In this document: positions 45,798-56,692 of the stretch, in pieces
Position numbering within the stretch: position 1 is the first letter of the stretch
Layout: every line of letters starts with the position of its first letter
Source: Azolla caroliniana
Lineage: Eukaryota; Polypodiophyta
DNA: 64,000 nucleotides
Assembly: GCA_043228905.1 (NCBI GenBank)
Contig: JBHGNT010000012.1
Location: 13,330,001-13,394,000, forward strand
Reading direction: 5' to 3'
Made by a program: the position numbers and the translations under genes
The notes under the pieces: model-generated
Told to the model about the DNA's origin: nothing
The model's input: the letters and a program-made list of their open reading frames with translations, nothing else
Databases searched by the model: none

Positions 45798-48700
45798 TAC
45801 TCCCCCTCTTTAAAACATTGCCCTCTTGCAATGGAAAGTTAGGGAAGTTAGTTCTAAGAGTATTTTCGCGTTCCCATGTGGCATCTTTTATTGATTTATC
45901 CATCCATTTTATTTTAAATTCTCGGATTTCTTTAGTACGTAATTTTTTTGTTTTAACATCGAGAATTCTTTCTGGTACATGTGGTTTAAAAGATAATTCT
46001 TCAGAAGTAACCAGAGTTTCAGTCGTAACTGTATTGTCGCCAGACCCTAGAAGTTCTTTTAGACGACTCACATGAAAGACTGGATGAATTCTGATACCAT
46101 CGGGAAGAGCGGGACGATAGGCTGATGACCCAATGCGTTTGAGGACTGTAAAAGGTCCACAAAACCGTGGGGCTAACTTAGCGCACTTACCCATAGACAA
46201 TGTCTTAGAATTGTGAGGTACACGTGAAAATACCTTCTGTCCAGGGTTGAATACACGAGGTTGCCTATGATGATCGGCATAAAAACGCGCTCTATCTTGA
46301 GCTGTTTTTATATTATCTCGTGCAATATGCAACATATCTTGCATATCCCGAAGAAAGTTTTGCGTACTTCGCAACTCATCATGATGTATATTAACATCAA
46401 TCAGGTCTCGTGGCTGAAAACCATACATCAACATAAAAGGACTATATCCCGTCGACGTATGCTTGGAGCTGTTACAAGCAAACTCCAAAATTGGGAGATA
46501 ATGTTCCCATTTTGTTGGTTTTGCACCAACGTATGCTCGAAGCATGTCCTCAATAATTTGATTTACTCATTCTGTCTGTCCATCGGATTGAGGATGATCC
46601 GTGGAGCTCATGCTCAACGTAGTTTCTAACTTCTTAAAGACTTGCGTCCAGAAGTCACTAGTAAACTTTGGATCTCGATCATTGACGATATCCATCGGTA
46701 ACCCATAAAAACGAAACAATTCGTCAACGAATTGGTAAACCAATTCAGGAGTTGTTACCGTGGTTTTAGTAGCAATAAATCTGGCCATTTTAGTTAGTCG
46801 ATCAACGACAACCCAGATGGCATCATGACCTTTTTGGGTGCGAGGAAGGCTAACAATAAAATCCATGGATATACTTTCCCACTTATTATTGGGAATGTCC
46901 AAGGGATGTAAAAGTCTTGCGGCTTTAAGTCGCTCGGCTTTGTTAACCTGACACTGGTGACATTTAGTCACATAGCTATGTATGTCAGGACGCATCTTAG
47001 GCCAATAAAATTGAGTGGAGATGAGAACGAGTGTACGATGGTTTCCAGGGTGCCCTGCTGTGGGTGCATCATGGCATTCAAAAAGAATCCTCTTTTTGAC
47101 CTCGGGTAAATCTGGAACACAAACCTTCCCATTACGGTAGAGCAAACCGTTAGCAATGTGGAAGTATTCCTTCGAGGATGTGGTGGTGTCTGTTCCAGAC
47201 TCAACTCTTGCCCAGTATTTTGCGAAATAACTGTCATCAGGATACTTTCCATGAAGGTGATCATAAAGATCTGATGATATTGCAGTGAAGCTAAGCATGT
47301 TAACTTCACGGATGCGACTTAGTGCATCAGCGACAGTGTTCATGGAACCTTTATGATATCGTATGGAAAAATCAAAGTCTTGGATGAGATCAGCCCATCG
47401 TGCCTTATGACCTTTCAAGTCTTGTTGGTCACAAAAATATTTCAAGGACTCGTGGTCCGTAGTTACCACAAAGCAATTTCCATAAAGATAATGGCGCCAT
47501 GTTTTGAGCGCATGTATAACTGCAAATAATTCCTTTTCTTGAACGGTATACCGACATTGAGCAGAATCAAGTTTCTTACTCTCGAATGCTATTGGTTTAC
47601 CATCTTGATACAAGACAGCACCTATAGCATAATCGCTTGCATCGGTTTCAACCTCAAAAGGTTTTGAAGGATCAGGTAAAAGAAGTGAAGGAGCCTTGCA
47701 AACCAGGTCCTTGAGTTCCTTAAAGGCAAGGTCTAGTGTAGCATTCCACACAATAGGTTTTGTGGACTTACGCATTTTACCTTTTAAAAGATCAGTAAAC
47801 GGCGTCGTCAATTGGGAGTAACTACGAAGAGACTTTCGCAAAAACCCCACAAAACCAAGGAATGATCGAACTTCTAGAATATTCCGAAGAGTGGGCCAAA
47901 GCTTGATTTTCTCAATGCGAGAAGGATCAATTTCAACTCCTCGTTCGGTTATGAGATGTCCTAGACAAGTAATTGATTTCATGAAGAACTCACATTTTGA
48001 GATCTTCGCATAAAACTGTTTGTCACGGAATGTTTGTAAAATAAAGCGGACATGTTTAGGATGTTCTTGTAATGTACGGTTATAAACTAAAATATCATCC
48101 AAGAAAATAACGACAAATTTTCCAACTTGTTCTTGGAAAACGTCATTCATTTCTTGTTGAAATGTAGCCGGAGCATTGGTCAAACCAAAAGGCATAACCA
48201 AAAACTCATAATGGCCATAGCATGTACGAATTGCCGTTTTAGGAACATTGTCCTCACTTGTACGAATTTGATGGTAGTGAATACGGAGATCAAGTTTCAG
48301 AAAATACCGAGCTCCCTAGAGACGCTCAATTAGATCATCACCCCGGGGCAATGGATACGAGTTCTTGATCGTCACATTATTCAAGCGTCGGTAATTAATA
48401 CACATACGCCATGTGCCCTCTTTCTTTTTAACCAAGAGAACTGGTGCACCCCATGGAGATTTACTATAACGTATATAACCCATTCGTAAATAGTCCTTGA
48501 GTTGCTTAGATACCTCATCCTCTTCGGATCGACTTATGCGATAAGGAGGTATATTTATTGGTGCAACACCAGGCACAATATCTATGCGATGGCCTATATT
48601 ACGTTTAGGAGGTAAGCCATCAGGTAGTTCACTTGGAAAAACATCATGAAAATCATTTAAGATTTCATCAAGTTGTTGTTGTTCAAAATATGTTAATTGA

Positions 48701-48944
48701 ACCGGGACATTATCGATATTGTAAACGTGAATGTCCGGATCAAGTACACAATAAAATAACGTAGAACAAGACAACTCGGATAGTGATGGACACGAGGAAA
48801 CAATCGAGAGGGATTGTTTTTTTACACATTGAATAAAATGCGTACAATCGTTCAGTACAAAAGAAATGGAATGACGAACCCAATCAATAAATAAAGAAGA
48901 GTTTTTATTATAAAACCAGGGATAACCCAGTATTACATTGGTGA
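45798..48944 (-). pseudogene. A2 second protease end-RT-RNase H-integrase-chromodomain
   Basis: From 48944 on the minus strand: the end of protease, then [35 protein letters not shown], a stop near 48316 and one long open frame (48201-46567) with [31 protein letters not shown], RNase H (VETDASDYAIGAVLYQDGK, MNTVADALSRI), the HHCC integrase segment (HPGNHRT..CHQCQ) and the DDE core (SMDFIVSL, NDRDPKFTS, DGQTE). TGA follows the catalytic Glu. The last frame (46545-45784) gives the integrase C-terminus and chromodomain-like PERILDVKTKKL..WMDKSIKDATWE. This is the best preserved A pol. Confidence 0.93.
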
Positions 48945-49265
48945 TAAACCTATAGCATAATTGCTTGCATCGGTTTGAACCTCAAAAGGTTTTGAAGGAT
49001 TGGGTTAAAGAAGTGAAGGAGTCTTGCAAACCAGGTCTAGTGTAGCATTCCACACAATAGGTTTTGTAGACTTACACGTTTGACCTTTTAAAAGATCAGA
49101 AAACGACGTTGTCAATTGGGAGTAATTACAAAGAGACTTTGGGAAAAACCCGACAAAACCAAGGAATGATCGAACTTCTCGAATATTCCGAAGTGTGGGC
49201 CAAAGCTTGATTTTCTCAATGCGAGAAGGATCAATTTCAACTCTTTGTTCGGTTATGAGATGTCC
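48945..49265 (-). repeat. A2 partial RT-RNase H segment (third copy)
   Basis: A piece of about 320 bases covers [20 protein letters not shown] to TDASNYAIG with stops and a small deletion. It sits between two larger copies. Its right edge joins FHIA of copy 1 and its left edge joins the protease end of copy 2. Confidence 0.85.
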
Positions 49266-51342
49266 TTAGCAATATGGAAGTGTTCCTTCGAGGATCTGGT
49301 GGTGTCTGTTCCAGACTCAACTCTTGCCCAGTATTTTGCGAAATAACTGTCATCAGGATACTTTCCTCGAAGGTGATCATAAAGATCTGATGTTATTTCA
49401 GTGAAGCTAAGCATGTTAACTTCATGGATGCGACTTAGTGCATCAGCAACAGTGTTCATGGAATCTTTACGATATCATATGGAAAAATCAAAGTCTTGGA
49501 TGAGATCAGCCCATCGTGCCTTATGACCTTTCAAGTCTTGTTGGTCACAAAAATATTTCAAGGACTCGTGGTCCGTAGTTACCACAAAGCAATTTCCATA
49601 AAGATAATGGCGCCATGTTTTGAGCGCATGTATAACTGCAAATAATTCCTTTTCTTGAACGGTATACCGACATTGAGCAGAATCAAGTTTCTTACTCTCG
49701 AATGCTATTGGTTTACCATCTTGATATAAGACAACACCTATAGCATAATTGCTTGCATCGGTTTCAACCTCAAAAGGTTTTGAAGGATCAGGTAAAAGAA
49801 GTGAAGGAGCCTTGCAAACCAGGTCCTTGAGGTCCTTAAAGGCGAGGTCTAGTGTAGCATTCCACACAATAGGTTTTGTAGACTTACGCATTTTACCTTT
49901 TAAAAGATCAATAAAGGGCATCGTCAATTGGGAGTAATTAGGAAGAGACTTTCGCAAAAACCCGACAAAACCAAGGAATGATCAAACTTCTCGAATATTC
50001 CGAAGAGTGGGCCAAAGCTTGATTTTCTCAATGCGAGAAGGATCAATTTCAACTCCTCGTTCAGTTATGAGATGTCCTATATAAGTAATTGATTTCTTGA
50101 AGAACTCACATTTTGAGATCTTCGCATAAAACTGTTTGTCACGCAATGTTTGTAAAACAAAGCAGACATGTCTAGCATGTTCTTTTAATGTACGGCTATA
50201 AACTAAAATATCATCCAAGAAAATAACGACAAATTTTCCAAGTTGTTCTCGGAAAATGTCATTCATTTCTTGTTGAAAAGTAGCCGGAGCATGGGTCAAA
50301 CCAAAAGGCATAACCAAGAACTCGTAATGGCCATAGCGCATACGAAATGTCGTTTTAGGAACATCATCCTCACTTATTCGTATTTGATGGTAGCCAGTAC
50401 GGAGATCAAGTTTCGTAAAATACCAAGCTCCCTGGAGACGGTCAATTAGATCGTCAGCCTGGGGCAATGGGTACGAATTCTTGATCGTCGGTAATTAATA
50501 CACATACACCATGTGCCCTCTTTCTTTTTAACCAAGAGAACTGGTGCACCCCATGGAGATTTACTATAACGTATATAACCCATTCGTAAATAGTCCTTGA
50601 GTTGCTTAGATACCTCATCCTCTTCGGATCGACTTAAGCGATAAGGAGGTATATTTATTGGTGCAACACCGGGCACAATATCTATGCGATGGTCTATATT
50701 ACGTTTAGGAGGTAAGCCATCAGGTAGTTCACTTGGAAAAACATCATGAAAATCATTTAAGATTTCATCAAGTTGTTGTTGTTCAAAATATGTTAATTGA
50801 ACCGGGACATTATCGATATTGTAAACGTGAATGTCCGGATCAAGTACACAATAAAATAACGTAGAACAAGACAACTCGGATATTGATGGACACGAGGAAA
50901 CAATCGAGAGGGATTGTTTTTTTACACATTGAATAAAATGCGTACAATCGTTCAGTACAAAAGAAATGGAATGACGAACCCAATCAATAAATAAAGAAGA
51001 GTTTTTATTATAAAACCAGGGATAACCCAGTATTACATTGGCGGTACAAAGATTCATTACATGGAAGTCTACTTCCTCTATATAAGTATCAATAGAAATT
51101 CCTAATGAATGAATCGCCCCGTTGATGTATTGTACTCTTCCATCAGCCAAGTGCACCGTGTAGGTGTGATCACTTACCGTGGGTTGGATTCCCCATATCT
51201 GAACCAAACGATCATTCACAAAATTGTGTGAGCTTCCCGAATCAAATAAAAATTGTATGGGAGATCCATTGATATACCCGTTTGCACGTAGTAAACCATT
51301 GGGACCCAATACATAGTGAGGGAAAGAACATTGACAATTACT
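49266..51342 (-). pseudogene. A2 first protease-RT-RNase H copy
   Basis: On the minus strand from 51309: NGLLRANGYINGSPIQFLFD with the DSGSSHNF protease site, [13 protein letters not shown], a long linker and RT start. A deletion of about 15 bases removes NNVTIK near 50490. RT continues 50467-49982 ([30 protein letters not shown]), stops at TGA near 49982 (CGA in copy 2), RNase H 49957-49475, TGA near 49474 (CGA elsewhere), and ends at 49266 in FHIA. Confidence 0.92.
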
Positions 51343-52317
51343 TCAATGATGTGTATAGACCTGAAGGACATTAGGAATCTGACCTTTATGGTCTGTAGCT
51401 TTAGCTTTGTTGTTGTGCTCTTTCCGTTGGAGCTTTCGACATTGATCTTTTGTATGACCCTTATTTTTGCAGAATACACAAAAAGGATGTTGTCGCTTAC
51501 AATCGCGATCCAGGAATTCGTTGGGTGTCTTGCGTTTCCCAACAAATTGCGACTGCTTAGTCCCGGGCGCTTCGTTGGGTTTGTTATGGTCCTTCTTCGA
51601 AGTGCGTTGATAGCGAAGAACTATTTCAACGGCCTCTTCGAAGGATTTTGGATCCTTATCGTGCACTATCCAGTGATAGTCCGAATTGGGGATTCCATTG
51701 ACAAAACAAGCTATCAACCAACTGTCCCCTTCTAGACCCGATTTTTGGATTTGGGTTCTAGCATGGTGAACATAGTCTTCTAGCGAGGAAAATTTCCTGC
51801 TAGAAAGGTTCATTAAAGCTTGTGCTGCCTCGGTTCGAGAGGGAGGTTGCAGAAATTGGCCCTTAAAAACCGTGACAAAATCTGTCCAGGTATCGGGCAA
51901 TTTCCCCATAGTACGGAGGCCACGCCACCAAGCGGTGGCCTTACCCCCGAGTTCTCGGCCGACATATGCAATCTTCGTACTATCTGGCGTGGGATAGAGC
52001 TCAAAATGAGACTCCCATCGTCCCTGCCATGTGCAGATTGCTTCTTCGGTTCTTTCCTTTTTGTCTCCGGTAAATGGCTTAACGACAAATGATGGTTCAC
52101 CTTGTCGCTCATCAGGTCTATTACTCTCACGTTGTAGACTAATGACACGTGCCTCAAGAGCACTCTGAGATTGCCGAAGTTCGGTCATCTGTTGAGCGAT
52201 GAAACTAAGGTATTGGGTTATTTGTGCCAAATACATCTCAATGGACATTTGTCCAGGAGGATTCCCTTGAGTTCCTTCCGCTTGAGCGGATGACATCGGG
52301 TCGTTAATTTGAGCCAT
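51343..52317 (-). CDS. A2 gag, intact open frame
   Basis: This 324-codon frame begins MAQINDPMSSAQAEGTQGN at 52317. A predicted helical stretch (MSIEMYLAQITQYLSFIAQQ) is followed by the gag domain (WQGRWESHFELYPTPD, GGKATAWWRGLRTMGK, VFKGQFLQPPSRTEA, SSLEDYVHHARTQIQ) and a CCHC knuckle CVFCKNKGHTKDQC. It ends at TGA where A3 reads TTA (Leu) and the frame runs on into protease. This is the only open gag among the A copies and could still be translated, though the element lacks a working pol. Confidence 0.88.
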   Translation of the reverse strand: MAQINDPMSSAQAEGTQGNPPGQMSIEMYLAQITQYLSFIAQQMTELRQSQSALEARVISLQRESNRPDERQGEPSFVVKPFTGDKKERTEEAICTWQGRWESHFELYPTPDSTKIAYVGRELGGKATAWWRGLRTMGKLPDTWTDFVTVFKGQFLQPPSRTEAAQALMNLSSRKFSSLEDYVHHARTQIQKSGLEGDSWLIACFVNGIPNSDYHWIVHDKDPKSFEEAVEIVLRYQRTSKKDHNKPNEAPGTKQSQFVGKRKTPNEFLDRDCKRQHPFCVFCKNKGHTKDQCRKLQRKEHNNKAKATDHKGQIPNVLQVYTHH

Positions 52318-52319
52318 TA

Positions 52320-53999
52320 CAGATTATTTCTAGAAAAAAAATAGGATAAGGTCAGAGATATAGTCATAACATCATGTCGTGATATAAACATATCATGGGC
52401 GAGCATTAATCGATATCATTATCTCACGTCAATACCCCTCTAGACGTATGAGATGAGGTTCAAGATCAGGTTACTATGGTAACACAAAGGTGTTTTAAAA
52501 ACCATGGGGGTGACAAATAAATGTCTTTCCCTGATCTCTATATCGATTTTTTTATGGTGGCTCCCCGAGGCTCAACCATGTATGTTTGCGTCATGAATTG
52601 TTTATACACGAAAAAAATGTTAATAATAAACTATGTTTCGGTGCCCACATATGTGGTTTCGGCTCTTTAAGTCCTATTACGAGGACCCCGAGGTGCACTT
52701 AGACCTTAAGTCTAAACATGTGTTATAGTCATACGTATCAAGGATGTTGTATGGTCTTGGTCATATTTGAACTCGAGACCTCGAGAACAAATACATTAAA
52801 CACTTGAGCCAACCAAGTAAGTTGCTCTTCTCGAATGCTTAATGTTTGATGCGTATAAGAGATATGCGAGATCATATATGTTTTTTTTCAAAGAACATAT
52901 ATGTCAAGGGTCCTTATTTCGCCCTCATTTACCAAAACTATGTTGGTACGTTACCTATCCTCAAGTCTCGTAATTACGATGGCATACGCCAAAGTGCAAC
53001 CTAATGGTGAAGCCAAATGAGCCCTTGTTTCGTAGTAGGCTCACGTGGGCCATCACATGGTCAAGTCATTACGAATGCCTCTCGTAAGAACGAGCTCATG
53101 GTGGCATCGTATCCATGTAACGAGGGAGGGATGTTGGATACGTGCGTCATTGGAGCGACCTCACTTGAAGTGGGTCAAGCCCTACGTACTCAACATCATT
53201 ATGGCTATTGGCGTTTCTTTACGTAACGAAATCGAGGTCATCAACGGGGTTATCAACAATAAAAAATTGTTGAAAAAGGGATGGTGACAACGCCATTCTC
53301 ACAAAAATGTGAGGATGGCCACCAACATCCTTTTCCCGACCATGACAACTTTTGACATAATCACGTAATAATGAATATACACATATGTTTACTTTTCACA
53401 TATATACGATCAAATACGTATATATGTGACCACATATGCCTATATTAAACATATCGTTATATTAAATAGCCACAAATGATGTGATCGAGATACGTAATCG
53501 AGGTATATACCTCTATGCACACGAAACATCCAGAAATAAGAGATCATCGTAATACGCAATTGAGGTATTGACCTCTTACGCATACGAGACCAACCGCATA
53601 TCGTTTACAACAAATCAAGGTATTAAACTCATACGCAAACGTAACATATGTTCGTGAAAGTAATACGTAATTGAGGTATTAACCTCGTACGCATACGACA
53701 CTCATCACATCTTATTAATATGTCAAACAAGGTATTGACCTCGTGCACATATGTAAACGTTTTAGATAATCAATTAAAGACCACTACAACATCATTGACT
53801 TAATGAAAAAAATTACATATAAACTAAACACATGATTAGATGGGAAAAGAGAGAATAGAAAGAAAAATTATGGAAAGAGTTACCGAAGTTCTTTGTTGAT
53901 CGTTGTCTGGATCAAGGCCAACCACACAACGATCGATCAACATCAATCAAAAGACAAATGAAAAACAAAGAAACATTAGTACAAAAATCTAATACCAAA
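52320..53999 (-). other. Long untranslated leader of A2
   Basis: It is a minus-strand counterpart of the A3 leader, including the GAGGTxxAxACCTC palindrome array (about 53500-53745), the CTCACATTTTTGTGAG stem (about 53297-53312) and the tRNA-like module (about 52775-52825). The primer site is at the right end (minus TTGGTATTAGATT, degenerate). Confidence 0.7.
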
Positions 54000-54454
54000 T
54001 ATTATAGATCTCGGTACTAAAGTAAGCTTAAGATAAGGATAAAGAAATGAAAGATAGAAAGGAGAAAGAGAAAGAAGGGTGCCGATCCACCCGACCACCC
54101 CCGAGCGAAGGGATCGAGACGGACTCGAGCCTCGATCGGCGTCCCATACCACCGCCGTGGCGTCGAGTCATACCTGGTGCTGGCGCGCTCGCTACAAGAC
54201 TTGACCCACCACACGAGCAGAGTCTCGATGTAGTCAAAAGATTATCAAATGAGGGTAGCTAGGCCTCTTATTTATAGTGATACCCAAGGCCCCCAGGCAA
54301 GTTCACACTTGACCTAATGGGTTGTCTCAATCCTGAGGATTAAAAGTAATCCTCCCCTTCTTTACACTCTCGTTTAACCCTCACACTTATCCACGTGTAT
54401 AGAATACTACGGTAAATTCTTACCACGGGATATTATATGGTCATGCCCGTAACA
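54000..54454 (-). repeat. 5' LTR of A2 (455 bp)
   Basis: Same tips and length as 45343-45797. TATA-like CTATAAATAAG on the minus strand near 54277. Confidence 0.95.
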
Positions 54455-54996
54455 TCTTTCATGGTGTCTGAGGGCTTTACTGATATTGTGAAGAGAAACA
54501 TTTCTTCCTTGCGTCCTTCTTCCCACAACTGATGTAGTGAAATGGTTGCAATCTCATGAGTAGACCCTCGGGCTTTTCGATACCCGATTTCTCTTGTTCT
54601 CCAATCTATGTCTGGGTTATGTAATTTGAACCATGGTAATCCTAAAACAATGGGGTGTTCTGGGATGCTAATTATATTAAATGATACTACACATGCTAGA
54701 TTATCTAGAACAATATTAACGGGCTCTAACTCTTCTATGATATTTCCGGAAGCAATGGGACGACCATCAATGACTACTATAGAGGCTGGACACGGCAGTT
54801 TTCTAAGTGATATTTGATGAGCTTGGGCAAAGTTCCTATCCATGAAGCAAGAATTAGCTCCGGAATCTAGAAGTGCTAAGACATGTACTGGACGGGTACT
54901 TTTAGTACTAATTGTTACTTGGGCTACGAACACATTGCTAACTTGCTTAGAGGGAATGGAACCACTAATGGGCTGCGCAGATTTAGGGTTGTCCAA
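54455..54996 (-). pseudogene. E protease
   Basis: The minus frame from 54996 reads VSNVFVAQVTISTKSTRPVH, LALLDSGANSCFMDRNFAQ with the DSG aspartic protease site, and EHPIVLGLPWFKLHNPDIDW. Protease cleaves the polyprotein in the particle. It is cut by A2 after SVKPSDTMK, and the remainder joins the RT piece left of A2. No stop is seen in this piece; it is separated from gag by a stop at 55023. Confidence 0.88.
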
Positions 54997-55022
54997 CCAA
55001 ACGACTCCTATTTTGGCTGGAC

Positions 55023-56162
55023 TTAGTCGTTTAACTCTTCTTCTAACTGACTAAGGACATCAAATTTGTTCGCTAGATTTGGGCTATTAGTACTATTAGG
55101 ACTATCAGATATCCCTACTGAAATAGACTCTGGTTTAGTACAATCAGAACTAGCAACTATTTGGTTTACCTGCCTTCTTGGCCTCTGGGGACAGTTTACC
55201 GCGATATGCCCTGGTCCACTGCAATAAAGACATAGTCGGTTTGCTCGGTGTTGTTGCTTTTCTTCTTTCGATAGCGGTCCACGACGACGTGTGGTGTCAA
55301 TTTCCATCGGAGTTGGAGTACTTACTGGAGGCGTATTATATGACTCCCTCGGAAAAGGTTTCGCTACCACTGAGGCGTAGGTAGGCTCTGATCTTGCCCT
55401 CAGAATCTGGAATTGTCGTTCCAAACGTCGTTCGAAGAGGCGGTTGTCGCATCTCACCGCGCGACTGATTGCTTCTGTTAATGACTTTGGCTCTTCGGGG
55501 AAGGTCAAGAGTAAATCCTTGACATCGTTGCGTAAGCCATAACAAAATTGCTCCATCAATGCGTGATCATCCCAAGGGATATCGGTAGGGAGTAGGCAGA
55601 AATCTGCAGCATATGCGGAGGCTGGACGGTCACCTTGGCATAATCGCCGGATTTTGTTGATTGCAGTCCTTATGCTGTCACTATCTCCAAAACAGGCCTT
55701 AAACTCACTTATAAATTCTTCAAAACTATTTAGTAATAGAGATTCCTTTTCCAACAATGGATCAAACCATGTCAACGCTGAGCCACTAAGGAGAGTGCCT
55801 ACTAGTCCCACTCGTGATGCATCAGTGGGATATCGAGAAGGATGCATTTGTACCACTAAACGTACCTGATTCAAAACCCTCTAAACTGTGATCGGGTCCC
55901 ATCAAATTTTGCAGGAAGACCGATCTTGGGTTCTTTGTGAATCCCTTGAGTGCTTGATCCTTGTTGTTGTAATGATACGATAGTTGCTTCGAGTTGTTGT
56001 ACACGTAATGTCAGCTCCCCATGTTGTTGTTTTTCTAGCGCGATTTGTTGAAGATCCCCCAACAAACAGTGATTCTGTTGTTCTAGTGCTACAAATTTCT
56101 ATTTTAAGCACTGGAGCTCTGAGAAAACTGATTGGTATTCCTGAGTGCTAACAGTTTCCATT
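55023..56162 (-). pseudogene. E gag
   Basis: From ATG at 56162 on the minus strand: METVSTQEYQSVFSEL, a TAG near 56102, then a coiled-coil-like region (QQIALEKQQHGELTLRVQQL) and GLPAKFDGTRSQFRGF. A one-base shift near 55870 leads into the frame 55874-55023: gag domain (SALTWFDPLLEKESLL, RPASAYAADFCLLPTDIPW, EQFCYGLRNDVKDLLL) and one CCHC knuckle CLYCSGPGHIAVNC. Confidence 0.88.
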
Positions 56163-56234
56163 TTACTAGGGAGGATAAGAGGATTAATAAGAAGATAAAA
56201 GGAAGAGGAGGAAAGGAGGACACAAAAGGAAGAA

Positions 56235-56254
56235 CGACCAAAATCGGTTCAAAC
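56235..56254 (-). promoter_or_regulatory. Primer-binding site of E, complementary to its own RNA start
   Basis: On the minus strand TTGAACCGATTT lies 1-2 bases after the 5' LTR. It does not start with TGG, so it does not look like a tRNA CCA partner. Its exact complement AAATCGGTTCAA occurs at 56475-56464, 33 bases after the first T of the TATA box. This is the arrangement of Tf1-type self-priming. Confidence 0.6.
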
Positions 56255-56463
56255 TGTTAGGAATAGTACTAAGACAGAGAAGGAATTAGATTAGTACTAA
56301 AAAAAGTATTAGTACTAAGAGAGGTGAAGAACTCTCGAGAGAAGGAAAGAGTGACTGAGAGGGAGGGAGAGAGAGATCGAGATCGAGAGAGAGTGATGAT
56401 AAGAAAAGATATATATTATGTGAAGAGAATGTACAGTAGTAGCTAGGAGGCTTAAGACTAGCA

Positions 56464-56508
56464 TTGAACCGATTTGGTTCGAAATAATGCCTTGTGCCTC
56501 TTTTTATA
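56464..56508 (-). promoter_or_regulatory. TATA box and predicted transcript start of E
   Basis: On the minus strand TATAAAAA spans 56508-56501. The expected start, 25-35 bases on, falls in CGAACCAAATCGGTTCAA (56481-56464). The left LTR conserves both parts. Confidence 0.6.
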
Positions 56509-56622
56509 GTGTTCTGAGGAATACTCCTGAAGTTTCTAGAATGTTCCAGAGAAATTTGGAATATAAATCAATTTTCTATAATAAAACATAAATGAAAATA
56601 ATACTCTACGTATTACAGTGTA

Positions 56623-56680
56623 TGGTCTAATGGTCAAGAGCTCGACCCATGTAGTATAAGGTCATGGGTTCGAGTCTTGC
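56623..56680 (+). other. tRNA-like module near the tip of E 5' LTR
   Basis: TGGTCTAATGGTCAAGAG (56623-56640) resembles an A box and GGTTCGAGTCT (56667-56677) a B box with one mismatch to consensus. It is antisense to the element and within 70 bases of the LTR tip. Confidence 0.55.
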
Positions 56681-56692
56681 CATATCATGACA

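Larger units (their letters stand above)
45343..54454 (-). mobile_element. A2, full-length Ty3/gypsy chromovirus inserted in E
   Basis: Two 455-base LTRs (45343-45797 and 54000-54454) and a perfect TCTTT duplication (45338-45342 and 54455-54459) define the element. E protease and RT continue across it. The internal order on the minus strand is leader, gag, protease, RT, RNase H, a partial repeat of RT-RNase H, a second protease-RT-RNase H, integrase and chromodomain. The internal duplication makes it longer than A3. Confidence 0.95.
41905..56692 (-). mobile_element. E, Tcn1-like Ty3/gypsy chromovirus, split by A2
   Basis: E has LTRs at 41905-42365 and 56255-56692 with TGTCA/TGACA or TGTTA/TGACA tips, gag and protease (56162-54455), then A2, then RT, RNase H and integrase with chromodomain (45342-42380). 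The wording of the integrase end (KVYADRHRL, RRHIKTTRPCEKLDYRRLG) and chromodomain (ILDSKIVRNKLYYLVDWL) is of the Tcn1 type, by recall. The flanks CATGC and GTATG do not match, so a simple insertion is not shown. Confidence 0.85.
56255..56692 (-). repeat. 5' LTR of E (438 bp)
   Basis: It is TGTTAGGAATAG...ATATCATGACA in plus orientation and matches the left LTR throughout except the GA tract and scattered changes. Confidence 0.9.

Noticed and set aside
56623-56680. Functional tRNA gene
   Set aside because: A-box and B-box-like motifs are present but I could not fold an acceptor stem or anticodon arm, and the same sequence sits in both LTRs of E.
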